This document shows, piece by piece, positions 1 to 9,153 of a DNA stretch of 64,000 nt (position 1 is the first letter of the stretch; every line of letters starts with the position of its first letter). A model generated the notes under the pieces. The model had not been told where the DNA came from. It searched no databases and saw only the letters and a list, made by a program, of their open reading frames with translations. A program made the position numbers and the translations under genes. The stretch comes from Candidatus Eiseniibacteriota bacterium. Its GTDB lineage: Bacteria > Eisenbacteria > RBG-16-71-46. The stretch is taken from NCBI GenBank assembly GCA_016710095.1, contig JADJLL010000008.1:62001-126000 (forward strand), in the 5' to 3' direction.

Positions 1-1
1 C

Positions 2-1642
2 GGCGGCACGGTGAACGCCACGGGCGGCACGGCGTTCAGCATGGACAGCCTCATCGTCACGTCGGGCACGTTGAACCTCAATCTCACCGGCGGTGGCAGC
101 ATCCGCGGCGACGTCCGCGTCGCTTCGGGCGCGACGCTCGGCTTCGCGCCGACGTCAAGCACGCCGAACTTCACGCTCGCGGGCACGTCGAACCAGACGG
201 TGTCCGTCGCGGGCTCGTTCAGCTCGGGCGCGATTCCGCGCCTGGTGGTGAACAACCCGGCCGGCGTCACGCTCGCGAGCTCGATCACGTGGACCGGTCC
301 GGTCACCTTCACGGTCGGCGTGATCCACACGGGCGCCAACACGCTGACGCTCGGCTCGGCCAGCACGGTGACGGGCGCCGGCGCGGCGACGGGCTGGGTG
401 CACGGCAAGCTCGCGCGCAGCATTCCGGCCGCGGGCACGACTGTGTACGACGTCGGCGGCACCACCACGTACGCGCCGGTCTCGGTCACGATGACGGGCA
501 ACGCCGCGGCGGTCACGCTGACGGCGTCGAGCACGAACGGTGACCATCCGTCGATCGGCGGCGCGCCGGTCAACGCGGCGCGTTCGGTCAATCGCTACTG
601 GACGCTCACGCCGGCGGGCTCGCCCGTCTTCACGAGCTATTCCGCCACGATGACGTTCGACGCCGGCGATCTCGACGCGGGCGTGAACACGGCCGCGCTG
701 CTGCCCGCGCTGTACGGCGGCAGCTGGACGATGCCGGCGGTCGGCACGCGCACGGCGACGACCACGCAGGCGACCGGCCTCACGGCGTTCGGTGATCTCG
801 CGATCGCCGAGGCGCCGGGCTTCACGATCACGGCTTCGGCCGGCACGGGCGGCGTGATCGCGCCCGCGGGCGCGGTCAGCGTGAGCGCGAACGGCAACCA
901 GTCGTTCACGATCGTCGGCAACGTCGGCTTCACGATCGCCGACGTGCTCGTCGACGGCGTGAGCGTCGGCGCGGTCGGCAACTACACGTTCACGAACGTG
1001 ACCGCCAACCACACGATCGCCGCGAGCTTCTCGGACGTGTTCGCGCCTTCGGTCGCGGTCACGGCTCCGAACGGCGGCGAGAACGTGCTCGTCGGCGCGT
1101 CAACGAACCTCACGTGGACCGCGACCGACAACGTCGGCGTCTCGACCGTGGATCTCGAACTGTCGCGCAACGGCGTGGCGGGTCCGTTCACGGCGATCGC
1201 GACCGGCGTCGCGAACACCGGCACGTACGCGTGGACGGTGACGGGCCCGAGCACGAGCACGGCGCTGCTGCGCGTCACGGCGCACGACGCGGTGAACAAC
1301 ACCGCGTCGGACGTGAGCGACGCGGCCTTCACGATCACGGGCTCGACGGCGGTGGACGGCGGAGACGTGGCCGCGTTCGCGCTCGGCGAGATCTCGCCCA
1401 ACCCGACGCGCGGCGCCGCCCGCACGTACTTCGCGCTGCCGCGTGGCGCGTCGGTGCGTGTGTCGGTGCTCGACGTGCAGGGCCGTGAGATCGCGGTCCT
1501 GGCCGACGGCGCGTACGGCGCGGGGCGGTGGTCGGTGACGATGGACTCCGCGCAGCACCGATTGGGCGCGGGCCTGTATTTCGTGCGCATGCGCGTGAGC
1601 GGCGGCCCGACGTTCACGAAGCGGTTCGCGGTGACCAAGTAG
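2..1642 (+). CDS. Modular secreted surface protein with C-terminal sorting domain (5' end outside window)
   Basis: The frame is open from the window edge, so only the last 546 or so residues are present. The first 265 or so residues are the end of the same beta-rich module repeated in the next gene (shared markers: VNRYWTLTPAGSP, GDLDAG, GLTAFGDLAIAE). A short all-beta segment follows, ending NYTFTNVTANHTIAASF, of the kind seen between modules of adhesin-like proteins. Next is an Ig-like segment (PNGGENVLVGAS, TDNVGVS). The last 85 or so residues are a FlgD-like / type-A sorting domain (SPNPTRGAA, VSVLDVQGRE, GLYFVRMRVSGG, KRFAVTK). Such tails direct export through the type IX route in Bacteroidetes; that this organism uses type IX is inference. 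No catalytic motif is visible. A 17-bp hairpin follows the stop. Confidence 0.8.
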   Translation, partial: GGTVNATGGTAFSMDSLIVTSGTLNLNLTGGGSIRGDVRVASGATLGFAPTSSTPNFTLAGTSNQTVSVAGSFSSGAIPRLVVNNPAGVTLASSITWTGPVTFTVGVIHTGANTLTLGSASTVTGAGAATGWVHGKLARSIPAAGTTVYDVGGTTTYAPVSVTMTGNAAAVTLTASSTNGDHPSIGGAPVNAARSVNRYWTLTPAGSPVFTSYSATMTFDAGDLDAGVNTAALLPALYGGSWTMPAVGTRTATTTQATGLTAFGDLAIAEAPGFTITASAGTGGVIAPAGAVSVSANGNQSFTIVGNVGFTIADVLVDGVSVGAVGNYTFTNVTANHTIAASFSDVFAPSVAVTAPNGGENVLVGASTNLTWTATDNVGVSTVDLELSRNGVAGPFTAIATGVANTGTYAWTVTGPSTSTALLRVTAHDAVNNTASDVSDAAFTITGSTAVDGGDVAAFALGEISPNPTRGAARTYFALPRGASVRVSVLDVQGREIAVLADGAYGAGRWSVTMDSAQHRLGAGLYFVRMRVSGGPTFTKRFAVTK

Positions 1643-1663
1643 ACGCATCTTCACTCGCAGCAG

Positions 1664-1703
1664 GCGGACGCCCGCGGGGAACATCCTCCCCGCGGGCGTC
1701 CGC
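1664..1703 (+). terminator. Strong hairpin, likely terminator of the first surface-protein gene
   Basis: The arms 1664-1680 and 1687-1703 pair perfectly over 17 bp around a 6-nt loop. The hairpin lies 22 nt after the stop. There is no clear T-run, so it may act as a rho-assisted terminator or 3' stabiliser. Confidence 0.7.
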
Positions 1704-1761
1704 ATTCTGGTCTCCCGGCCGAATATGCCAAATACCCGTGGCGGCCCCCGGAAGCGAGTCC

Positions 1762-1767
1762 TAGACT
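1762..1767 (+). promoter_or_regulatory. Possible -10 element (TAGACT)
   Basis: TAGACT fits the TANNNT pattern seen before several genes in this window. It lies about 90 nt before the ATG at 1859. No convincing -35 is visible. Confidence 0.35.
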
Positions 1768-1858
1768 TGCCGCATCCCCCAGTGAATCCCGCCCTCGGGC
1801 CGCACCTCCCCCGGCGTCGACCCGCTTCGATCGTTCGCATGTCCGCGAGGCTGCCGCC

Positions 1859-4800
1859 ATGTCGCGCCTGCTCCGATTCGCATTCGCCGCGCTGCTCCTG
1901 ATCGGCGCCGTTCGCCCCGCGTTCGCCGCGGAAGGCTCGACCGCCGCCCCGCGAACTTTCTCGTGGTCGTCGCTTCCCTCGGCCCTCACGATCGACCCGC
2001 CTCCGCCGCCGCCTCCCGTGTCCCCGCGCAGCGGATTCGAGGGCGTCCTCGCGGCCGGTCCCGGTTCGGGCGTCCACATCGCCTCCGGCGAGAACACGCT
2101 GATGATCGCCGGGCACGGAACGATCGCGATCGTCGGCCTCGGCGGCAGCAACCGTTCCGAAGTGAGCGCTCGCGACTTCTTCGGTTTCGTGAACGGCACC
2201 ATCACGGACACGCAGTGCTTCTACGATCCCGTGAGCCGCGTGTGGTGGGTGATGGGCATGTGGAGTCCGCCCGGCGACCTGCCTCGCACGCTCGTCATCG
2301 CGCACAGCACGAGTCCGAACCCGCGGACCACGTGGGGCCTCACGACCTGGGAAACCGCGACGATCGTGTCGCGGCGCGTCACCGAATACGGCGCCGAGCC
2401 GATCGCGGCGATGGCGCCCGGCCGCTTCGTCGTCGTGCTCCGTCACTTCGTGGTCGCGACCGGCCGCCAGGACTACGAGTCCGTGCTCGTGTTCGACCGC
2501 TTCGTCTTCGACAACAACTACGGCTACGCGCCTCCGGTCGAGCTGCGCATCACGGCGCCTCCCGCGGGCGGCGATCGCTGGGACATGACGAGCACGCGCC
2601 CCGCCGTGTGCCTCGACCGCACGGCGAACGAAGTGCTGCTCGTCACCTCGCGCGCCGACGGCGGCTCGCGCGTGACGCTGCGACGCATCGTCGGTCCGCC
2701 GAGCGCGCCCGTGCTGTTGCCGGGCGAGTTCGTGAACGTCGCGCCCTATTCGACCGCACCCGGCGCGCGGCAGCGGCACGATGCGGCCCCGCCGGACCGG
2801 CGACTGCCGCGTGCGCAGCGCCATCGTGCGCGACGGCGTGCTGAGCGCCGCATGGCACGAAGCGGGACGCTCGGGTGGCAGCACCGCATCGGGCATCCGC
2901 GTGCTGCAGGTGCGGCTGCGCGACCGCGCCGTGCTCACCGACCAGTCGCTCGGCGACGCGCGCACGTTCGCGTGGGCGCCCGCGCTCACGCCCGACGCTT
3001 ACGGCTCGCTCTATCTCGTGTTCGTGCGCAGCGCCACGGACGAGTTCCCCTCCGTGTGGACGACCGTGCGCCGCCCGGGCGCATCGCGCTTCGGCGAGCT
3101 CCAGCTCGTGCGCGCGGGCGAAGCCACGAGCGATTCGCTCGACTGGAGCGGCCCGAGCGCTATCGCACTCGACCCTTCGCCGCTGATGCCGGGCCAGACC
3201 GCGTGGGCGGCGGCGTCCTATGCGCGTGGCGCGGGCGCCCGTGGCATCTGGGCGCAGCCCGTGATCGCGCCGTACGGCCTGATCGCCGGCACGGTGGTCA
3301 CGGATTGCGGCGGCGACGCGCCGAGCCCCGACGATCGCCGCCCCGCGGCCGGCCGCACCGTCACGCTGCGGCTCGCGGGCACGCCGATCGCGACGGCGCT
3401 CACGAGCGAAGCCGGAACGTTCGCGTTCGACGGACTCGAGAGCGGCACGTACGACGTGATCGCGAGCATTCCCACGGGCGGCGCGGCGGTCGAAGCGATC
3501 GCGGGCCAGGGCGGAACTCGTGCGGATGCGACCGGCGCGAACAGTGTGCGCATCACGCTCACGTCTTCGCAGAGTTCGGCCGGCACCACGTTCGTGCTCG
3601 CCGATCCGCGGCCCATGCCGGTGATCGCGAACCTCGCTCCCGCGTTCGCATGGTCGAACGCCACGACGTGCACGCTCACGGTGAACGGTTCGGGTTTCGT
3701 GCCGTGCTCGGACGTGCGGTTCGGCTCGCGCACGCTCGACGCGCGCTACGTGAGCGCGACGCAACTGCGCGTGGCGCTCGGCGCTGCGGACCTCGCGAGC
3801 CCGGGCATGCGCGGCGTACGCGTATTCAACCCCGCGCCCGGCGGCGGACTTTCGGAGAGCGCCACGCTCGAAGTGCGCGCGCCCGACCTCTCGATCCCGA
3901 CGGTCACGCTGCTCGCACCGGTCGGCGGCGAAAACTGGCCCATGCGCAACACGCGTCGCATCGCGTGGACGGCGACGGACGACCGCGGAATCGCGAGCGT
4001 GTCGCTCGCGTACTCGACCGACGGCGGCGCGAGTTTCACCCACACGATCGCGGCCGCGATCCCCGACAGCGGCCACTTCGACTGGACGCTGCCCGACACG
4101 GGCGCGGCGGCGCTGCGCGTGCGCGTCACCGTGCGAGACGAGTTCGGCAACGTCGCGGCGGACTCCTCGCGCGCGGCGTTCGCGCTCCCGGTGTGGACGA
4201 TCCGTGCGACTGCGACCGGGCCCGGCACGATCACGCCGTCCGGCGACCTGCCCGTCCTGGACGGCACGGCGGTCGAGTTCGCGCTGGTCGCGAACGAGGA
4301 CTCGTATCTCTCCCGCCTGCTCGTGAACGGCGTGGCGGTCACGCCCACACCCTCGTACACGTTCCCGCCCGTGCACGCGAACCAGACGATCACGGCCGAG
4401 TTCGGCGCGCGCACGTACGTGTGGAATCTCGAGACCGGCGCGAGCAACTTCGACGCGCCCGGCAACTGGTCCCCTCCGCGCACCACGCCGTCGAACGACG
4501 ACGTGCTGCTGTTCCAGTCGGGCGGAATCTCGACGGCGACGAACGTGCCCACGCAGGCGATCGGGCAGATCCGCATCCTGAACGGCACCATCATCACGCT
4601 GCAGGCCACCTCGACCGCGACGCTCACGCTGGCCGGTGGCGCGGGGTACGACCTGTGGATCGAAGCGGGCTCGGCGCTCACGCTCTCCGGCTCGACCGGC
4701 GCGGTGACCGTCGCGCTCGCGACCGGCTCGACCGGCCGCGTGGAAGGCTCCGTGTCGTTCGGCGTGGGCAACCACCGGCTCGTCGCGAAGGACGAAGCGG

Positions 4801-7800
4801 CGCTGCGCTTCGGGGGCGGCTCGCTGTGCACGATCGGTTCGACCGCCACGGGCAGTGCGTTCGGCACCGGCACCGGCTCGAGCGGCTTCGGCAGCGTCGT
4901 GTTCGACTCGAGCGCGGTGCTCAGCGTCACCGGCTTCGGCGATCCGTTCGGCGCGACCGCCCCGAACTCGGTGCTGAAGCTCGAACACGGCAGCCGCTTC
5001 ATGTACCGCACGCGCGGCAGCTCGCTGAATCTCTCTGGCCGCACGCTCGGCGACTTCGATTTCGAATCCGGCACGAGCGTCACGCTCGCCGGCACGCTGC
5101 CCGTGACACTCGACAGCCTGTTCGTCGGCGCCGGCTCGCTGTGGCTCAACTGCGCGGCGGCGCTCACCGTTCGCGGCGACGTCACGATCAAGTCCGGCGC
5201 GACGCTCACGATCGGCACGGGCGACTTCGCGAATCCCGTGCGGCTCGCCGGCTCCGCGCCGCAGCGCGTCACGCGCTACGGCGCGTTCTCGACCAGCACG
5301 ACGGCGGCGCTCACGATCGACAATCCCACCGGCGTGACGCTGGGCTCCGACCTCACCTGGAGCGGCGGCATCACGTTCCTGAGCGGAGTGCTGCATACGG
5401 GCAACTCCTTCTCGATCTGGGCGACACGAGCACGCTCACCGGCGCTGGCGACGCGACCGGATGGATCGCCGGCCGTGTGCGCCGCATGATTCCCGTCGGG
5501 AGCGTCCACGCAGGTGTTCCCCGTCGGCACGGCGAGCGCGTATGCGCCGTTGCAGCTCGACTTCACCCTCCCGCGCCCACGTTCCGCTGACCGTGTCCTG
5601 CACCGACGGCGCGGCGCCCGGGCTCGTGGACGCGCCCGTCGACACCGCGCACGTATTGAAACGCCACTGGACGCTGTCGGCGCCCTCGATCCCCGCATCG
5701 CTCGACTACACGGCGAAGATGACGTACGTGCCCGCCGACCTCGACGTCGAACTACTGGTCTCCGCGCGCCGGCGGCGCCACGCTACCGAACTCGATCACG
5801 GCCGTGCACTGCAGCACGCTCGGCGTGCTCACCGCGGCGAAGGCGTGGTTCCGCGACTACGGCGTGACGGTCTCCGTGGACGGCCCGGGCACGGTCACGC
5901 GTTCGCCCGACCAGGCGACTTACGCGTACGGCGACATCGTGACGCTCACCGCGCAGCCCGTTCCGCCCGCGACGTTCGTGGGCTGGAGCGGCGACACCAC
6001 GTCGGCGCAGTCCCCGCTGTCGATTTCGGTCACGCGAGGACTGCAGTTGACTGCGACGTTCCGCGAGCCGGTGTCGTACGTCTGGAAGAACAGCGTTTCG
6101 TCCGGCCTCTGGACGGACTCGCTCAACTGGACTCCCACGCGCGGCACACCGACACCCAACGACATCCTCGTGTTTTCGGGCTCCGGCGCCGTGACCGCGC
6201 GGGGCTTGCGCAGCGAAACGATCGCGCAGCTGCTCGTCTCCGGCACCATGCAGGTCGCGTTCGAATCCGACAGCGCGGCCACGATCACGCTGCGTGGCGA
6301 AGGCGGACCCGCGCTCTCCATCGCGGCCGGATCGCGGCTCTCGCTCACGAACACCTCCCCGCTGACGCTCGCGCTGCAGCGCTACGCGGCCGGCGTGATC
6401 GACGGACGGCTGACGCTGACCGGCGCCGCGCACCGGCTCGTCGCCCGCGACACCGCCGCGGTGACGTTCTCCGCGGGCTCACTCTGCGAGATCGGCACGG
6501 GTGAATCCGGCGGCGCGTTCGGCGACGGGACCGGGACGAGCGGCGGACGCTGCGTGTATTTCGCCGCAGGCTCGCGCCTCGAACAGTCGGCGGGCGGCGA
6601 TCCGTTCGGCGCCCCGTGGTACAGCGCCGCCATCGCGTTCCTGCCCGGCAGCCGCTACGTCGTGCGAGGACCGGGCGTCACGATCGCGCTCGGCGGCCGC
6701 ACGTTCGCGGACTTCGAGTACGACGTGCCCGGCGGCCAGACGATCGTGACGCTCGACGCGCCCGTCACGATGGACTCGCTCGTCGTGCGCACCGGTTCGC
6801 TGCACATCACACAGAGCGCGACGCTCGTGCTGCGAGGCGATCTCACGCTGCACCCCGGCGGGGTGCTCGGATTGAGCGCGATCTACGGCGGCGCACCCAT
6901 CTTGCTCCGCGGAACGGCGACCCAGCGCATCACGACGCTCGGCCAGATCTACTGGAGCGCGTCGCCACCGCTCGAGATCGACAACCCCGCCGGCGTCGTG
7001 CTCGGCAGCCAGGTCCGCTGGCTCGGACCGCTCCGCTTCTGGCACGGACTGCTGCACACCGGTCCGCACGCGTTCGATCTCGGCAGCACGCTCGGCACCC
7101 TCGGCGCGGGCGCGAGCACGGGCTGGGTGAACGGCAACCTGCGCCGCCATGTGTACAGCCGCTCCACGCCGTACGCGTTCGCGATCGGCGATTCGACCCG
7201 CTACGCGCCACTGACGCTCGTCTTCGGCTCCGGCCCCGGCGACTTCGAAGTCACGGCGTCCACCACCGCGGGACTGCATCCGCTGCTCGGTTCGACGCCC
7301 GTCGACACGTCGCGCTCGCTGCGGCGCTGGTGGAGCCTGTCGAGTCCCACCGCGACGCCGGCCAACCTCAGCTACGAAGCGATCCTGAGCTTGCTGCCGG
7401 GCGAGCTCGACTCCTCGGTCACGACGGCGCAGCTCGCGCCGATGCTCTACAACGCCGGCTGGTACTACCCGACGGCGGGCATCTCCTCGGGCACGACCGT
7501 GCGCGCCAACGGACTCACGCTCTACGGCGATCTCACCGCGGGCTTGCCGCTCGCGGGTCCCGTCGAGCCGCGCTATCGCTGGACCGCCGGGCTCGTCGCG
7601 GGCGTCCTTCACCGACCCGGCAGCTGGACGCCGCCGCGCCTGCTGCGCCGGGTCGACGACATCCTCGAGTTCTCGCGAGGCACGGTGGACACGGCCTACG
7701 GCGTTCCCATCCAGAGCATCGGCCAGTTGGTCGTCTCGAACGGCACGACCGCGACGCTGTCGTCCACGGTCAACGCCACGCTGTCGTTCACCGGCCGCGA

Positions 7801-9107
7801 CGGTGACGACCTCGCGATCGCGAACGGCTCGACGCTGCGCCTGATCGGAACGAACGGCATCAACTCCGTGCAGCTCGTGCTCGCCGACACGGCGACCGCG
7901 CGCATCTCCGGCACGCTCGAGCTGAAGGACGCCCTGCACCACCTGCTCGGCTCGTCGAGCGGCGCGATCGTGTTCGCCGACGGCGGCACGTGCGTCCTGA
8001 GCGGCCAGTTCGACGGCAACGCGTTCGGCACCGGCGGCGCGATCGGTTCGCTCGGCTCCGTGCGCTTCGAGCGCGGCTCGACGCTGCGCCAGTCGGCGGG
8101 CGGCGATCCGTTCGGCACACAGCTCAACGACGCCGTGCTCACGTTCGAGCACGGCAGCCGCTATCGCGTCGAGTCGAACGCGTTCACGCCGATGCTTCTC
8201 GCGACGCAATCGACAATCCCGCCGGGCTCGAGCTCGGGACCAACGTCACCTGGCGCGGCGCCGTGAGTTTCGTACACGGCCAGGTGCGCACGGGCGCGTT
8301 CGCGTTCACGGTCGACACGGCGTCGGTGGTCACCGCGTCGCAGGCGACCGGCTGGGTGAACGGCACGCTCAAGCGCTCGATGCGGTACGGCACGCCGACC
8401 GCCGAGATTCGCCGTGGGCAGCGACAGCGTGTACGCCCCCGTCACCGTGACGCTCACCGGCAGCACGTCCGAGTTCCCGCTCGCGGTGTCCACCACCGAC
8501 GGCGATCATCCGCAGCTCGCGGCTTCCGGCGGCGATCCCGCTCGATCGGTGAATCGCTGGTGGACGCTCACGCCGAGCGGCACGACGTCCTTCGTGAGCG
8601 GCACCGCGACGTTCACGTTCTCAGCCGCCGATCTCGACACCGAAGCGACCACCGGCCTCCTCGTGCCTTTCCGCTACGCCGGCGGATGGACGCAGCCCGC
8701 GCTCGGAGCCAGCGCCGCGACGAGCGTGCGGGCCGCGGGGTTCACGACCTTCGGCGCGTTCGCGATCGCGGAGCCGCTCGCGGCCGGACGCGGCCGCGCT
8801 CGCGTCGGCCCATTCCGCCGGCGACGCACCGGTCGTCGCGTTCGCGCTCGGCGCTCCGTCGCCGAATCCGTCGCGCGGCTCGGCGCGCATTCCGTTCGCA
8901 CTGCCGCGCGAGGCGCATGTGCGCGTAAGCGTGCTCGACGTGCAGGGCCGCGAGGTCGCGACACTCGCGGACGGCGCGTTCGCCGCGGGCCGCCACGGCG
9001 TGGCCTTCGACGAAGCGGGGCGGCCGCTGGCCGCCGGGCTCTACTTCGTGCGCATGCGCGTGAGCGGCGGGCCGGAGTTCACGCGGCGGATCGTGATCGC
9101 GCGTTGA
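1859..9107 (+). CDS. Giant modular secreted surface protein, reading frame broken by several apparent indels
   Basis: Reconstructed as one gene of about 2,415 residues. It starts with a signal peptide (MSRLLRFAFAALLLIGAVRP...AFA). Order: a beta-propeller-like N-terminal region (about 1-460); a carboxypeptidase-regulatory-like beta-sandwich (AGTVVTDCGG... FDGLESGTYDV); an IPT/TIG-like segment (VNGSGFVPCSDVRFG); an Ig-like PVGGENW segment; then three copies of a roughly 400-480-residue beta-rich module (from about 4410, 6070 and 7570). It ends with the FlgD-like sorting domain (PSPNPSRGSA, VSVLDVQGRE, GLYFVRMRVSGG). The frame changes near 2765, 5405, 5500, 5580, 5760, 8210, 8410 and 8795, yet protein homology continues smoothly across each break. 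The long clean segments are 1859-2765, 2765-5405 and 5760-8210. Sequencing error, decay and phase variation cannot be told apart from this sequence alone. Probable role: surface adhesin or structural protein. Confidence 0.7.
4410..5850 (+). repeat. Surface-protein module, copy A
   Basis: First of three in-gene protein-level repeats. Each begins with YVW/YRW...NW(S/T)PPR and D(D/N)(V/I)L.F, passes through GGDPFG-like and ID/EIDNP(A/T)G(V/L) motifs, and ends with W(T/S)L(T/S)P/S...LY/TFGDL. Four of the gene's frame breaks fall in the last 400 bases of this copy. Confidence 0.7.
6070..7565 (+). repeat. Surface-protein module, copy B
   Basis: Second copy, with YVWKNSVSSG at its start, SAGGDPFGAPW, EIDNPAGVVLGS, and RRWWSLSSPTATP near its end. 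Its frame is intact. A segment with GWSGDTT and LTATF (a bacterial beta-repeat of the InlB-B/Flg_new type) separates it from copy A. Confidence 0.75.
7570..8790 (+). repeat. Surface-protein module, copy C
   Basis: Third copy (YRWTAGLVAGV, SAGGDPFGTQL, IDNPAGLELGT, VNRWWTLTPSGTTS, TFGAFAIAEPLA). It is about 250 bases shorter than copy B and is interrupted by frame breaks near 8210 and 8410. The same module ends the preceding gene. Confidence 0.7.
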
Positions 9108-9114
9108 TGCGTGC

Positions 9115-9148
9115 GGCGACGCGGGCGCGATCGCGCGTCCGCGTCGCC
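9115..9148. terminator. Hairpin between convergent genes, possible bidirectional terminator
   Basis: GGCGACGCGG (9115-9124) pairs with CCGCGTCGCC (9139-9148). It lies in the 46-bp gap between the surface-protein stop at 9107 and the peptidase stop at 9154. Confidence 0.5.
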
Positions 9149-9153
9149 CGCGG

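Noticed and set aside
1100..2989. Long open frame on the minus strand across the first two surface-protein genes
   Set aside because: Arginine- and histidine-rich low-complexity translation, typical of the opposite strand of GC-rich genes; no start signal or family motif.
2643..5396. 917-codon minus-strand open frame
   Set aside because: It is the complement of the clean surface-protein frame, with shadow-type composition (ERDAAAPGE, RRRARGER) and no domain.
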